Source of the DNA: DAONLM01 sp035406685
GTDB taxonomy: Bacteria; Spirochaetota; GWE2-31-10; MWDO01
Direction of reading: 5' to 3'
Length of the DNA stretch: 25,668 bases
Assembly (NCBI GenBank): GCA_035406685.1
Contig: DAONLM010000016.1
Span: forward strand, 1-25,668
How positions within the stretch are numbered: the first letter of the stretch is position 1; each line of letters opens with the position of its first letter. Made by a program: the position numbers and the translations under genes. Shown in pieces: positions 6,758 through 15,150 of the stretch. The notes beneath the pieces were generated by a model, which saw only the letters and a list, made by a program, of their open reading frames with translations, did not search any database and was not told the DNA's origin.

Positions 6758-6907
6758 TTATTGTGCATCTGCAGTAGCATCGCTTGTTGTATCTACTGGT
6801 TGTTCAACAGTAGTAGTTGTAGTAGCATTATCTTTTTTACAAGCTGGCATTAAAACTACTGATAAACCTAATACAACAACAATAAATAAAGCTATTAATT
6901 TTTTCAT
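6758..6907 (-). CDS. Small lipoprotein, 49 residues
   Basis: A short gene with AAGGAGG just upstream of its ATG (6907) and the strong terminator just after it. The product has a lysine start (MKK), a hydrophobic stretch LIALFIVVVLGLSVVL, then LMPAC with C23 as the expected lipidated cysteine, and a short mature part that is only polar: a run of five threonines and acidic residues (TTTTTVEQPVDTTSDATADAQ in pieces). The lipobox (M-P-A before C) is relaxed, as is common in spirochaetes. The mature part of about 27 residues is too short for a folded domain. It could be an abundant envelope filler, a tether, or a toxin-like entericidin analogue. The last idea is only a shape comparison. Confidence 0.8.
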   Translation of the reverse strand: MKKLIALFIVVVLGLSVVLMPACKKDNATTTTTVEQPVDTTSDATADAQ

Positions 6908-7182
6908 ATATAAAACCTCCTTATCATAGAAAAGATAATATAAAAAAAAATATTTTTTGTCAATATATTATTAAAAAAAATTAATCTTTTTTTAATATTT
7001 TTTGGTTTAACATTTTGAAATTACTTATATTTTAAGGTAAATTTGTTAAGAATTTTTCATTTATTCTCTAAAAATAATAAAGAGGAATTTGAAATTTATA
7101 TAAAAAACAAAAATATAATTGATTTTTTTTAAAATATAAGTTATTAATATAAAATAAACTTTATTTTTAAGGGAGATAAAAA
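6908..7182. other. Intergenic stretch with two divergent gene leaders
   Basis: AT-rich, with long A and T runs. It holds the ribosome-binding site of the lipoprotein gene (minus strand, about 6915-6922) and GGGAG before the TerB-like gene. No further gene or clear structure is visible. Confidence 0.5.
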
Positions 7183-7539
7183 ATGACAAAGAATGAAGCA
7201 ATAATTGATGTTCTTGCAAATTTTGCTTATATTGATAATGAAATAGCAAAAGAGGAGGCTCAAAAGATAAAAGAAATTGCAAAAAAGATGAATATTAATG
7301 ATGTTAATATTGATAAGATGATAGAAGATGTTGAAAAAGAGGCACTTGATAATGAATTAACAAGATATTCTAAAGCAATTGCCTTACTGACAGAATCTCT
7401 AACAGAAAAGGAGAAAATTGATTTTTTAAAAAAGGCAGCAGAGGTAATTACTGCTGATGGTAAAATAATGAATAGTGAATTTATAAAATTAGAACTTCTT
7501 GCTAAAAATTGGGGTATTGATTTAAAAAAGGCTCTGTGA
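7183..7539 (+). CDS. TerB-like all-helical protein
   Basis: 118 residues, all-helical, with the two pseudo-symmetric acidic motifs of the TerB superfamily: AYIDNEIAKEE near 16-25 and ITADGKIMNSE at 89-99 (A-D-G followed six residues later by E). TerB domains bind metal ions and turn up in tellurite-resistance, membrane-stress and phage-defence contexts, mostly as accessory modules. The gene starts behind AAGGGAG and ends 4 bases before the large ATPase gene, so the two are almost certainly co-transcribed. The pairing suggests that the TerB protein assists or regulates the ATPase. No other ter genes are present. Confidence 0.78.
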   Translation: MTKNEAIIDVLANFAYIDNEIAKEEAQKIKEIAKKMNINDVNIDKMIEDVEKEALDNELTRYSKAIALLTESLTEKEKIDFLKKAAEVITADGKIMNSEFIKLELLAKNWGIDLKKAL

Positions 7540-7543
7540 TTTA

Positions 7544-9937
7544 ATGATAATAAAATCCCTTGAAATAGAAAATTGGAGAAAGATTGATAGATTAAAAATT
7601 GACTTCTCAGATAAAGTAAATGTTGTATATGGGCCTAATGAGAGTGGAAAGTCTACTTTATTAGAAAGTATCTATTTTGCTTTTTTAGAGGATTTTACCA
7701 GTCAAAAAGAAGATATTAAAGAGATAATTCCTATTGGGACAAAGGTTTACCCTTTTGTTAAGATTTCATTTTTAATAAACAATAAAAAATATATTCTTGA
7801 AAAGAAATTTTTATCTCAATCTTATGCTAAATTAAGTGAAGAGAGTAATGGAAATATAATAGCAATCTCAGAAGGTAAGAGTGTCTCTTCTGAGATAGAA
7901 AAATTAATTGGTATTGATAAAAATTCTTTTAAATATCTTCTTGATCTTTTATGGATTAGGCAGGGGAAAAATGTAATTGATAATTTACTTAAAAATAAAG
8001 AGCTCATTAATATCAGTGGTATGGTTAAAGAGATTCTTTTTTCAGAATTTCTTACAACAAATAAAGAAAATGAGAAGTTTTTTAAGGAGATAAAAGAAGA
8101 ATTAAAAAATTATATTACAGAGAAGAAAGGAGATATTAAAAAAGAGACTTTATTATATAAATTGTTGGAACAAGAAAAAGAAAAAGAGGCAAAATTAAAT
8201 GAGATTAATAATAAAATTATAAATTTAGAAAAACTAAGTAAAGAGGTAGATGAATTAAAGAATGAAATAGAAAAAATAGAGACATTATTGAATCAAAAAG
8301 AAATCTATTTAAGTGATCTTGAGAAAAAAAGAGTAGAATTAGAAAAATTTAATAGAGTAAAGATAGAGTATGAAAATTTAAATCAAAAATTTAACAAATT
8401 TAATAGTAATTTATTAGAAATTGAGAAGTGTTCTTCTTTATTAAAAAAGGCAAAAGAAAAGAGAATAAATTTATTAAAAAACAAAAAAATATTATTAACT
8501 AAAAAGTTTAATGAATATAATGAAATTAAAAATAGATTAGAAAATTTTAATGAAGAAATTAAAAATTTAGCAGAGATAAATATAGATGATATAAAAAGGG
8601 TAGAGGATTTAGAAAAAGAGAATGAGAGATTAGAAATAAAATTGAGTTCTTCAAGAATTAATTTAGAAATAATTCCTTTAAAAGATCAGGTTATATTTAA
8701 TATAAAAAAAGATAAAGAAGAGGAAAAAAAGTTTAAAATTAATAAAAATTTAAATATAAAGGCTAACAAAATAATAAAAATTTCAACAGAAGACTTTAAA
8801 ATTGAGGTAAGTGGACCTTTGAATGAGAAAGAATTTGAAGAATATCTTGAAAAGATTGAAAAAAATTCAAAAGATATTTTCAATATTTTAAAAAAGTATA
8901 ATGTTTTAACTCTAAATGAATTAAAAGAAAAATTCAATAAAAGAAAAGATCTTATATCAGAAAGAGATAATTTGAACTCCTTTTTGAAAAATTTTAATAA
9001 CTCATTGATAGAAGAATTAAATTCTTTTTCAGATATAGAAATAGAAAAAGATTATATTCCTATTTATAACGATATTTATGAGATTGATAAAAAATTAACA
9101 GAAATACAACAGGATATTTTAAAGAATGAGACAATTGTTAAGAAATGTGAGGAAGATAATAGATTACTATTTGGAAATTTAAATAAAAATGATTTTGAGA
9201 ACTCTCTTTTTTCTAAGAAATTGGAGTATGAAAGTTTAAGCAATTCTTTAAAAAGATTGTCACCAGAGGATATAAATGATTATGATAAAATTTTAACTAC
9301 CATAAATAGAATTAAGATCGAGAAAGAGAATTTATCGAAAGAAAAAGAAAAAAAATCAAATGAGAAGAGTAAAAAAGAGGGAGAATTAAATATTTTTTCA
9401 GAATATATTAAAAATAAAAGAGAAATTGAGGATGAATTAATTAAAATAAAATCAAATTTAAAAAATGAATATTTAAATTATTATTCTTTAAGAATACTTG
9501 AAGAAATAATAGAAAATAAAAAGAAAGAAATAGAAGAAAATATTTTTAAGCCTTTAGAAGAGAGAATTTCAAAATATTTTAAAAAAATCACCCCTTTTTA
9601 TGAAAAGATAAGAATTTCAAATGATTTAAGAATATCGGATAAAATAATTGTATCTTCTAATAATGAATTAAAGATAGAAAATCTTTCTTATGGAACAAAA
9701 GAGCAACTCTATTTTTTATTTATATTTTTATTAGCAGGTACGATTTCAAATAAAAAAGAGAGTCTACCTGTTATACTTGATGATAGTTTTGTAAATACAG
9801 ATCTAACAAGATTGAAAGAAATATTAAAATTAATAAAAGATAGTAATATTCAATTTATTATTTTTACCTGTGATGAATCTAATTATAAAGATCACAATTT
9901 TAATATGATAAATATACTGGAATTGAAGAATAATTAA
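7544..9937 (+). CDS. YhaN/Rad50-like coiled-coil ATPase
   Basis: 797 residues. The N-terminal half-ATPase has MIIKSLEIENWRKI and the P-loop GPNESGKST (30-38). A long lysine/glutamate-rich coiled coil follows (about 170-690), with a short interruption around 370-430. The C-terminal half has the ABC signature LSYGTKEQ (about 714-721) and the Walker B LPVILDDSF with D746-D747. The split-ATPase layout is that of the SMC/Rad50/RecF group. LS-G-T-KEQLYF and ILDD in place of ILDE are closest to YhaN-type proteins, in which the second Walker B acid is D. Rad50/SbcC would be expected to have a CxxC zinc hook in the middle and an SbcD nuclease neighbour; I see neither. A role in DNA-end processing or genome maintenance is inferred. 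Confidence 0.82.
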   Translation: MIIKSLEIENWRKIDRLKIDFSDKVNVVYGPNESGKSTLLESIYFAFLEDFTSQKEDIKEIIPIGTKVYPFVKISFLINNKKYILEKKFLSQSYAKLSEESNGNIIAISEGKSVSSEIEKLIGIDKNSFKYLLDLLWIRQGKNVIDNLLKNKELINISGMVKEILFSEFLTTNKENEKFFKEIKEELKNYITEKKGDIKKETLLYKLLEQEKEKEAKLNEINNKIINLEKLSKEVDELKNEIEKIETLLNQKEIYLSDLEKKRVELEKFNRVKIEYENLNQKFNKFNSNLLEIEKCSSLLKKAKEKRINLLKNKKILLTKKFNEYNEIKNRLENFNEEIKNLAEINIDDIKRVEDLEKENERLEIKLSSSRINLEIIPLKDQVIFNIKKDKEEEKKFKINKNLNIKANKIIKISTEDFKIEVSGPLNEKEFEEYLEKIEKNSKDIFNILKKYNVLTLNELKEKFNKRKDLISERDNLNSFLKNFNNSLIEELNSFSDIEIEKDYIPIYNDIYEIDKKLTEIQQDILKNETIVKKCEEDNRLLFGNLNKNDFENSLFSKKLEYESLSNSLKRLSPEDINDYDKILTTINRIKIEKENLSKEKEKKSNEKSKKEGELNIFSEYIKNKREIEDELIKIKSNLKNEYLNYYSLRILEEIIENKKKEIEENIFKPLEERISKYFKKITPFYEKIRISNDLRISDKIIVSSNNELKIENLSYGTKEQLYFLFIFLLAGTISNKKESLPVILDDSFVNTDLTRLKEILKLIKDSNIQFIIFTCDESNYKDHNFNMINILELKNN

Positions 9938-9959
9938 GGAGCATAGAATTATTTTTTTT

Positions 9960-9975
9960 GTAGGACAATTGTTTA
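9960..9975 (-). repeat. Dispersed AATTGTCCTAC motif, intergenic copy
   Basis: GTAGGACAATTGTTTA on the plus strand, identical to 3752-3767. In the family frame on the minus strand it reads KQLSYKKNNS. It lies between the ATPase gene and the dapA promoter. Confidence 0.6.
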
Positions 9976-10070
9976 TATGTTACTTTTTGAGAATCAATGT
10001 TAAAGTTTATGCATTTCTTTTTTATGATTTTATTTTTAAAATAGAATTTTTATTCACAAGTTTAAATTTT

Positions 10071-10099
10071 TTGACAAATTTAAAAAAATTAATTATATT
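10071..10099 (+). promoter_or_regulatory. Strong sigma70-type promoter for dapA
   Basis: TTGACA at 10071-10076, exactly 17 bp, then TATATT at 10094-10099. AAAGGAG and the dapA ATG follow at 10126. Confidence 0.8.
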
Positions 10100-10125
10100 T
10101 AAACCAAATTTTTAAAGGAGTTTGT

Positions 10126-10998
10126 ATGTTTAAAGGAATCTATACTGCGATTATCACCCCTTTTAAAGAGGATGGTGGTCTTGATGAAGAGGCATTAAGA
10201 AATTTAGTAGAGGAGCAGATAAAATCTGGTGTTGCAGGTATTGTTCCATGCGGTACCACTGGAGAATCACCAACTCTTAATTATGAAGAGCATAATAGAG
10301 TTATAGAAATTGTTATTGATCAGGCTAAAAAGAGATGCGAGGTTATTGCCGGGACCGGATCAAATTCTATAAAAGAGGCAATCGAGATGACTCTTCATGC
10401 CAAAAAGGCTGGTGCAAATGCATCCTTACAGGTTGTCCCCTATTATAATAAGCCAACTCAAAAAGGGCTATATGAACATTTTAAGACAATTGCAGAAGAG
10501 ACTGATTTCCCACTAATCATATATAATATTCAGGGTAGAACATCCCTTAATCTTGAAACATCGACACTTGCAGAACTTGCTAAATTAAAAAATATAGTCG
10601 GTGTTAAAGAGGCATCTGGGTCACTTTCTCAAATGATAGATGTTATTGAAAAGACTCCAAAAACTTTCTCTGTTTTATCCGGGGATGATAAATTAACTCT
10701 ACCGTTAATGGCTTGTGGGGGCACTGGTGTTATATCTGTTGCCTCAAATATTATTCCTAAAAGAATGGTTGAATTTGTAAATCTTGGATTAAAGAATGAT
10801 TTTGTTGCAATGAGAGAAGAGCAAATTAAGTTAAATGAACTTTTTACCAAACTATTCATAGAGACAAATCCTATACCAGTAAAAAAGATTCTTGCATTAA
10901 AAGGTAAAATAAAGTCAGTATATAGACTACCTTTATGCGAACCTTCTGAAAATACCGTTAAAGTACTTGAAGAATTAATTAAAAAATATAATATTTAA
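10126..10998 (+). CDS. dapA: 4-hydroxy-tetrahydrodipicolinate synthase
   Basis: 290 residues, a TIM-barrel class I aldolase that condenses pyruvate with aspartate semialdehyde for lysine and diaminopimelate synthesis. The catalytic set is present: T44-T45 in CGTTGESPT, Y107 in VPYYNKP, Y133 in IIYNIQGRTS, the guanidinium of R138, and the Schiff-base lysine K161 in GVKEASG. The usual NVPGR is NIQGR here, a mild variation. The length is normal. It opens an apparent operon with a fabB-type gene 13 bases downstream, which is not the usual dap neighbourhood. A DapA-family aldolase with another substrate (N-acetylneuraminate lyase-like) is possible, but the motifs favour DapA. Confidence 0.92.
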   Translation: MFKGIYTAIITPFKEDGGLDEEALRNLVEEQIKSGVAGIVPCGTTGESPTLNYEEHNRVIEIVIDQAKKRCEVIAGTGSNSIKEAIEMTLHAKKAGANASLQVVPYYNKPTQKGLYEHFKTIAEETDFPLIIYNIQGRTSLNLETSTLAELAKLKNIVGVKEASGSLSQMIDVIEKTPKTFSVLSGDDKLTLPLMACGGTGVISVASNIIPKRMVEFVNLGLKNDFVAMREEQIKLNELFTKLFIETNPIPVKKILALKGKIKSVYRLPLCEPSENTVKVLEELIKKYNI

Positions 10999-11011
10999 TG
11001 GAGATTAAGAT

Positions 11012-12244
11012 ATGAAAAATCCAGAAAATAGAGTTGTAATTACGGGCATGGGTATTATTTCATGTCTTGGTAATGATATTCCTTCTGTTACTGAATCATT
11101 AAGAAATGGTATCCCGGGATATGATATAGATCCAGTTAGAATAGAGATGGGATTTAGAAGCCCTCTTACTGGAATGATTAAAAATTTTGATCCAAAAAAC
11201 TATCTTGATAGAAAGAGAAGAAAGACAATGTCTCTTTCGACAATCTGGGCCTATGCAGCCACAGATATGGCTATAAAAGATAGTAATTTGAGTAGTAAGG
11301 ATATCTCTTCTACTGAAACCGGGGTTATTTTTGGACATGATTCTGTCTCTCAACCAAATATTGAGATGTATAATGAACTTATGCAAGCAAAAGAGACAAA
11401 GGCTCTGGGCTCTGGGTATATATTTCAGGTAATGGACTCAACTGTTACAATGAATTTAAGTACTATTTTTCAGACAAAGGGGGCATGCTGGTCTATTGCT
11501 GGTGCATGTGCTTCTGGGGCTCATGCTATTGGACTTGGGTTTGATCTTATAAAAAATGGTGATCAGGAAATAATTCTTGCAGGTGGTGCTCAGGAGATAA
11601 ATTGGCATGTAATGGCAAGTTTTGATGCTCTTGGTGCCTTTTCTACAAATGTTTCAAATCCAAAACAGGCAAGTAGACCTTTTGATAAGAATAGAGATGG
11701 ACTTGTACCTTCTGGTGGTGCAGCTTGTGTTATTTTAGAAAGGCTTGATCTTGCTTTAAAGCGTGGTGCTAAAATTTATGCTGAGATTATCTCGTATGGA
11801 TTCAGTTCAGATGGGGAGGATCTTTCAATACCAAATGGCATAGGGGCTCAGGTTGCCATAAATAAGGCTTTAAAGAAATCTGGCTTAAAACCAGAGGATA
11901 TTGATTATATAAATGCTCATGCTACAAGCACTCCTGGTGGGGATTCAAAAGAGGCTATGGCAATATATAATATTTTTGGAAATAGACCTTATGTTTCTTC
12001 CACTAAATCAATGACAGGGCATGAATGCTGGATGGCTGGGGCAAGTGAGGTTATATATTCTCTTATAATGATGAAAGAGGGATTCATTGCACCAAATATT
12101 AATTTTATTGAGGGAGATGAAATTACTTCAAAAATAAATGTTGTCAATAAGACCTTGAATTATAAGCCAAAAACAATTCTTTCGAATTCATTTGGTTTTG
12201 GTGGGACAAATGCTGCTTTAATTTTAAAGGAATTCAGTGAATAA
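11012..12244 (+). CDS. Beta-ketoacyl-ACP synthase, FabB-like (KAS I/II family)
   Basis: 410 residues with a complete thiolase-fold condensing enzyme. The active-site cysteine is C166 in AGACASGAHAIG; H303 is in INAHATSTPGGD, H337 in TKSMTGHECWMAGA, and the C-terminal loop is SNSFGFGGTNA (391-401). The C-terminal region (EGFIAPNINF, NVVNKTL) reads more like FabB than FabF. The residues after the second histidine, ECWMAGASE, differ from the SLGAAG of E. coli FabB. I recall this variant in FabB homologues of Bacteroidota and similar groups (memory, not checked). It may serve general elongation or a dedicated polyene/lipid pathway with the flavoprotein gene that overlaps its 3' end by 8 bases. 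Confidence 0.88.
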   Translation: MKNPENRVVITGMGIISCLGNDIPSVTESLRNGIPGYDIDPVRIEMGFRSPLTGMIKNFDPKNYLDRKRRKTMSLSTIWAYAATDMAIKDSNLSSKDISSTETGVIFGHDSVSQPNIEMYNELMQAKETKALGSGYIFQVMDSTVTMNLSTIFQTKGACWSIAGACASGAHAIGLGFDLIKNGDQEIILAGGAQEINWHVMASFDALGAFSTNVSNPKQASRPFDKNRDGLVPSGGAACVILERLDLALKRGAKIYAEIISYGFSSDGEDLSIPNGIGAQVAINKALKKSGLKPEDIDYINAHATSTPGGDSKEAMAIYNIFGNRPYVSSTKSMTGHECWMAGASEVIYSLIMMKEGFIAPNINFIEGDEITSKINVVNKTLNYKPKTILSNSFGFGGTNAALILKEFSE

Positions 12245-13748
12245 TATGAAATATGATTATATTATAATTGGTGCTGGGCTTGGTGGATTATGTTCGGCAA
12301 TAATTCTTGCTAAAGAAAAGAAAAAAGTACTTGTTTTAGAACAACATAGTAAGGCAGGTGGTTATCTTCATTCTTTTTATAGAAAAGGACATAGATTTGA
12401 GACGGGTTTTCATTTTGTTCCAGAACTTGATAAGAATCAAATTCTTGAGATGTACTGGGGATATCTTGGCATTCTTGATAAGATAGATCTTGTCCCCTAT
12501 AACAAGAAACATTTTCATACTCTTATATTTCCAGATTTTAAGATAGATTTACCGAGTGGACTTGATAATTTAAGGGATTTATTGATAAAAAATTTCCCAC
12601 AAGATGAAAAAGCGATTAATCTTTATATTGATAAATTAAAAGAGTTAAAAAGATATTTTATCTATTTTAATAGGGATCATAAGGGAGATTTAGATAAAGA
12701 ACATCAATCTTTTGAAATTGGTATTATAGATTATTTAGATTCTATTGGGGCTTCTCAAAGATTAAAGAGCGTTATTTTAGCACATTCATTTTTGTATGGA
12801 GTTCCTCCAAAAGAGACTCCTCTTGGAACTCATTCTATATTCTCAAATGCTCTATACTCTTCAACTTATGATATAAAGGGTGGTGGGGATGGACTTATAA
12901 ATGCCTTAATTAGTAGTCTAAAGGAAAATGGTGGTGAGATTCTTTTTAAAAAGAGAGTGGTAAAAATTAAAACCGAGAATAAAAAAATAAAAGGTATTGA
13001 AACAGAAGATGGGGATTTTTTTGAGACTGAAAATATTATTAGTGATATAAATCCACAAACTTCGCTTAAGTTATTTGAAGAGGAGGTTTTTAGGCCAGCC
13101 TTTACAACAAGAATTTATGATATGGAGAATACAACATCCCATTTTGGTGGCTATTTTGTTAGTTCGAATGATCTTAGTAAATACTATTATGATATACTCT
13201 ATTTTCCAGACTATAATATAGATGCAATCTATGAAAAACCTGTTTCTGATAGAAATGTCTCTGATTTTTTTCTATACATAACAATTCCTACTTCAAGAAT
13301 AGGTCATTCTAACAATAAAAGCATTGTGGAGACTCTTTCTATAGATAAATGGGAGAATTATGCTAAATGGCATGATACTAAATTCTCAAAGAGGCCAGAA
13401 GATTATTATAAATTTAAAGAAGAGATACTCAATAAGGTTTTGAATAAGAGTATTGAGATTATCCCAGAATTAAAGGATAGTATTGAATATAAAGAGGGTT
13501 CAACTCCTTTAACAAATTATCACTTTACATTAAGTCCCTCTGGATCAATGTATGCTATAAAGCATAGTCTTTCTCAAATGAGAGCGCCTATAAGAGCAAG
13601 GACAAAACTTGAAGGTTTTTATTTTACAGGACAGTCCCTTATTTTCCCCGGTATTGTGGGAGTCACTATAACGAGTTTTGTTACCTGTTCTGATATACTG
13701 GGACAGGAGTATCTTTTTAAAAGAATTGATGAGAGTATTAAAAATTGA
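12237..13748 (+). CDS. Phytoene desaturase / retinol saturase-like FAD oxidoreductase
   Basis: About 503 residues. The N-terminus has a Rossmann FAD site, YIIIGAGLGGL with GAGLGG at 12-17, the ribose-binding acid E35 in VLVLEQ, and the AGGYLHSF loop (40-47) typical of CrtI/CrtISO/RetSat enzymes. A C-terminal FAD-contact motif, FYFTGQSLIFPGIVGV, is near 465-481. This group desaturates, saturates or isomerises polyene chains. A GTG start at 12237 is preferred because AAAGGA lies 5 bases before it; ATG 12246 is an alternative and removes only three residues. Overlap with the ketosynthase gene implies coupled translation, and with it a joint role on an acyl or polyene chain (inferred). Its 3' end overlaps the convergent minus-strand gene by 11 bases. 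Confidence 0.83.
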   Translation: MNNMKYDYIIIGAGLGGLCSAIILAKEKKKVLVLEQHSKAGGYLHSFYRKGHRFETGFHFVPELDKNQILEMYWGYLGILDKIDLVPYNKKHFHTLIFPDFKIDLPSGLDNLRDLLIKNFPQDEKAINLYIDKLKELKRYFIYFNRDHKGDLDKEHQSFEIGIIDYLDSIGASQRLKSVILAHSFLYGVPPKETPLGTHSIFSNALYSSTYDIKGGGDGLINALISSLKENGGEILFKKRVVKIKTENKKIKGIETEDGDFFETENIISDINPQTSLKLFEEEVFRPAFTTRIYDMENTTSHFGGYFVSSNDLSKYYYDILYFPDYNIDAIYEKPVSDRNVSDFFLYITIPTSRIGHSNNKSIVETLSIDKWENYAKWHDTKFSKRPEDYYKFKEEILNKVLNKSIEIIPELKDSIEYKEGSTPLTNYHFTLSPSGSMYAIKHSLSQMRAPIRARTKLEGFYFTGQSLIFPGIVGVTITSFVTCSDILGQEYLFKRIDESIKN

Positions 13749-15150
13749 TTTTAAAGCCAGCCTCAAAAAAGTATATAAAGTTAACACTATTTTTTATATC
13801 AATTCCACTTTTTGATCTAACATAGAGAGTGCTATTTTTTGCTGGTTTAAAAGAGAAGGTGATATCTGGTAAAATTGTATATTCACTATTATTTTTATCT
13901 ATAAAAAATATAAGCCCTGATGACATTTCAAAGTATTTTGTAATTTTTATCTCATTAAAATAAAAATTAATTCCATATTTAAAAATAATCTCTTTAAAAA
14001 AGTAAAGGTATATTTTGGATTCAAATATAAATATCTTAAAATCAAATGATATTAGAAGACTCGAATAGTTATTAAAGAAATCTATTTTGTTTTCTTCTGT
14101 AAAGTTTACATCAAGAAATGGCTTTTCAAAAAAGAATATGGAGTTAATAGTTATAGAAAATATTTTATAAAAAAATAAAATTTCAATACCAGAGATAGAA
14201 TCTATAGTATATAATTTTTCTGGATCTATCTCTTTTATATAGAGAAGAAATTTATTTTCAGAGATTGTGTTGTGATAATTTTTTCTAAAGTCAATAAGAT
14301 TTTTATTTAGTTTAAATACTCTTATGTTAAAGAAATCGTTATTATATGAAAAAAAGAGATTAAAACTATATGTGGTACTGTTAAAATCAGTAATTATAAA
14401 GTTGTCCATATTTAGAATAAAATTATTATAATTAAAGCCAGCACTCAAGGCATAATAAAAATTATTTGCATAGATAAAAAGAGGCATTATATAAAAAATG
14501 TTTATTATGTTAAAATTTAGTCTTATCCCAGTATTAAACCAATTTTTATCAATTGTATAATTTATAAAAAAATCCTGATAGAATTTATTTTTGTTAAAAT
14601 TTTCTTCAAAATATAATGAGATACCAGTATATTTAAACTCTTTTTCATAATTAAAATTAACAACATTTGAGAAATAAAAATTTTTAAAGTAAGTAATTTG
14701 ATTTTTATTAAATATATTATAAAAATCTTTTAAAACTGTAATATTGAATTGATTTGAAAAAAATTTATTTACAAGTAAAAAATTATGATCAAGAATATTA
14801 AGATTGTTTAAGAATATAGAATTATTAATAATTCCACTTACTTTTGTATTATCATAGATTTTATTATAATTATTTTTATTATCTTCTGGCAATAATTCTG
14901 AATAAATTTTTAACTTAAAAAGTTTTTTATTAAAAGAAAATGGAAGTTTTTTATATTTTATCAAACTTTCAAAATATTTTATCTCGTCATTAATTGGTCT
15001 GAATTCTTGATGGATAAAAAAAATAATCTCATCTATTGGATCACTGCTATTATCCTCGATTGTCTTTATTATCAACAAATTTTCATTCTCATTCGCATAA
15101 GAAAAAAAAGTAAAAATTAAAAATATAAAGATAAATTTTACTTTTTCCAT
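13738..15150 (-). CDS. Predicted outer-membrane beta-barrel protein
   Basis: 470 residues. A signal peptide (MEKVKFIFIFLIFTFFSYA) ends before NENENL. The rest is strongly aromatic and asparagine-rich, with many alternating-residue strands of about 9-11 residues (e.g. FKYTGISLYFEENF, NWFNTGIRLNFNI, YYALSAGFNYNNF). The last strand, FFEAGFKINF, ends in a C-terminal phenylalanine, the usual BAM recognition end of barrel proteins. No family is recognised. It starts inside the 3' end of the 15138-15875 gene (13-base overlap) with no clear Shine-Dalgarno sequence, which implies translational coupling. The two are probably made as one envelope unit. Confidence 0.7.
   Translation of the reverse strand: MEKVKFIFIFLIFTFFSYANENENLLIIKTIEDNSSDPIDEIIFFIHQEFRPINDEIKYFESLIKYKKLPFSFNKKLFKLKIYSELLPEDNKNNYNKIYDNTKVSGIINNSIFLNNLNILDHNFLLVNKFFSNQFNITVLKDFYNIFNKNQITYFKNFYFSNVVNFNYEKEFKYTGISLYFEENFNKNKFYQDFFINYTIDKNWFNTGIRLNFNIINIFYIMPLFIYANNFYYALSAGFNYNNFILNMDNFIITDFNSTTYSFNLFFSYNNDFFNIRVFKLNKNLIDFRKNYHNTISENKFLLYIKEIDPEKLYTIDSISGIEILFFYKIFSITINSIFFFEKPFLDVNFTEENKIDFFNNYSSLLISFDFKIFIFESKIYLYFFKEIIFKYGINFYFNEIKITKYFEMSSGLIFFIDKNNSEYTILPDITFSFKPAKNSTLYVRSKSGIDIKNSVNFIYFFEAGFKINF

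Noticed and set aside
7061..7282. Minus-strand 73-codon open frame
   Set aside because: It runs over AT-rich gap sequence and antisense to the TerB-like gene, and its hydrophobic composition comes from T/A runs.
8686..8937. Minus-strand 83-codon open frame inside the ATPase gene
   Set aside because: It is the shadow of the lysine-rich coiled-coil coding sequence; no start signals or recognisable product.
11099..11386. Minus-strand 95-codon open frame inside the ketosynthase gene
   Set aside because: It is antisense to a well-conserved enzyme, with no ribosome-binding site and no recognisable domain.
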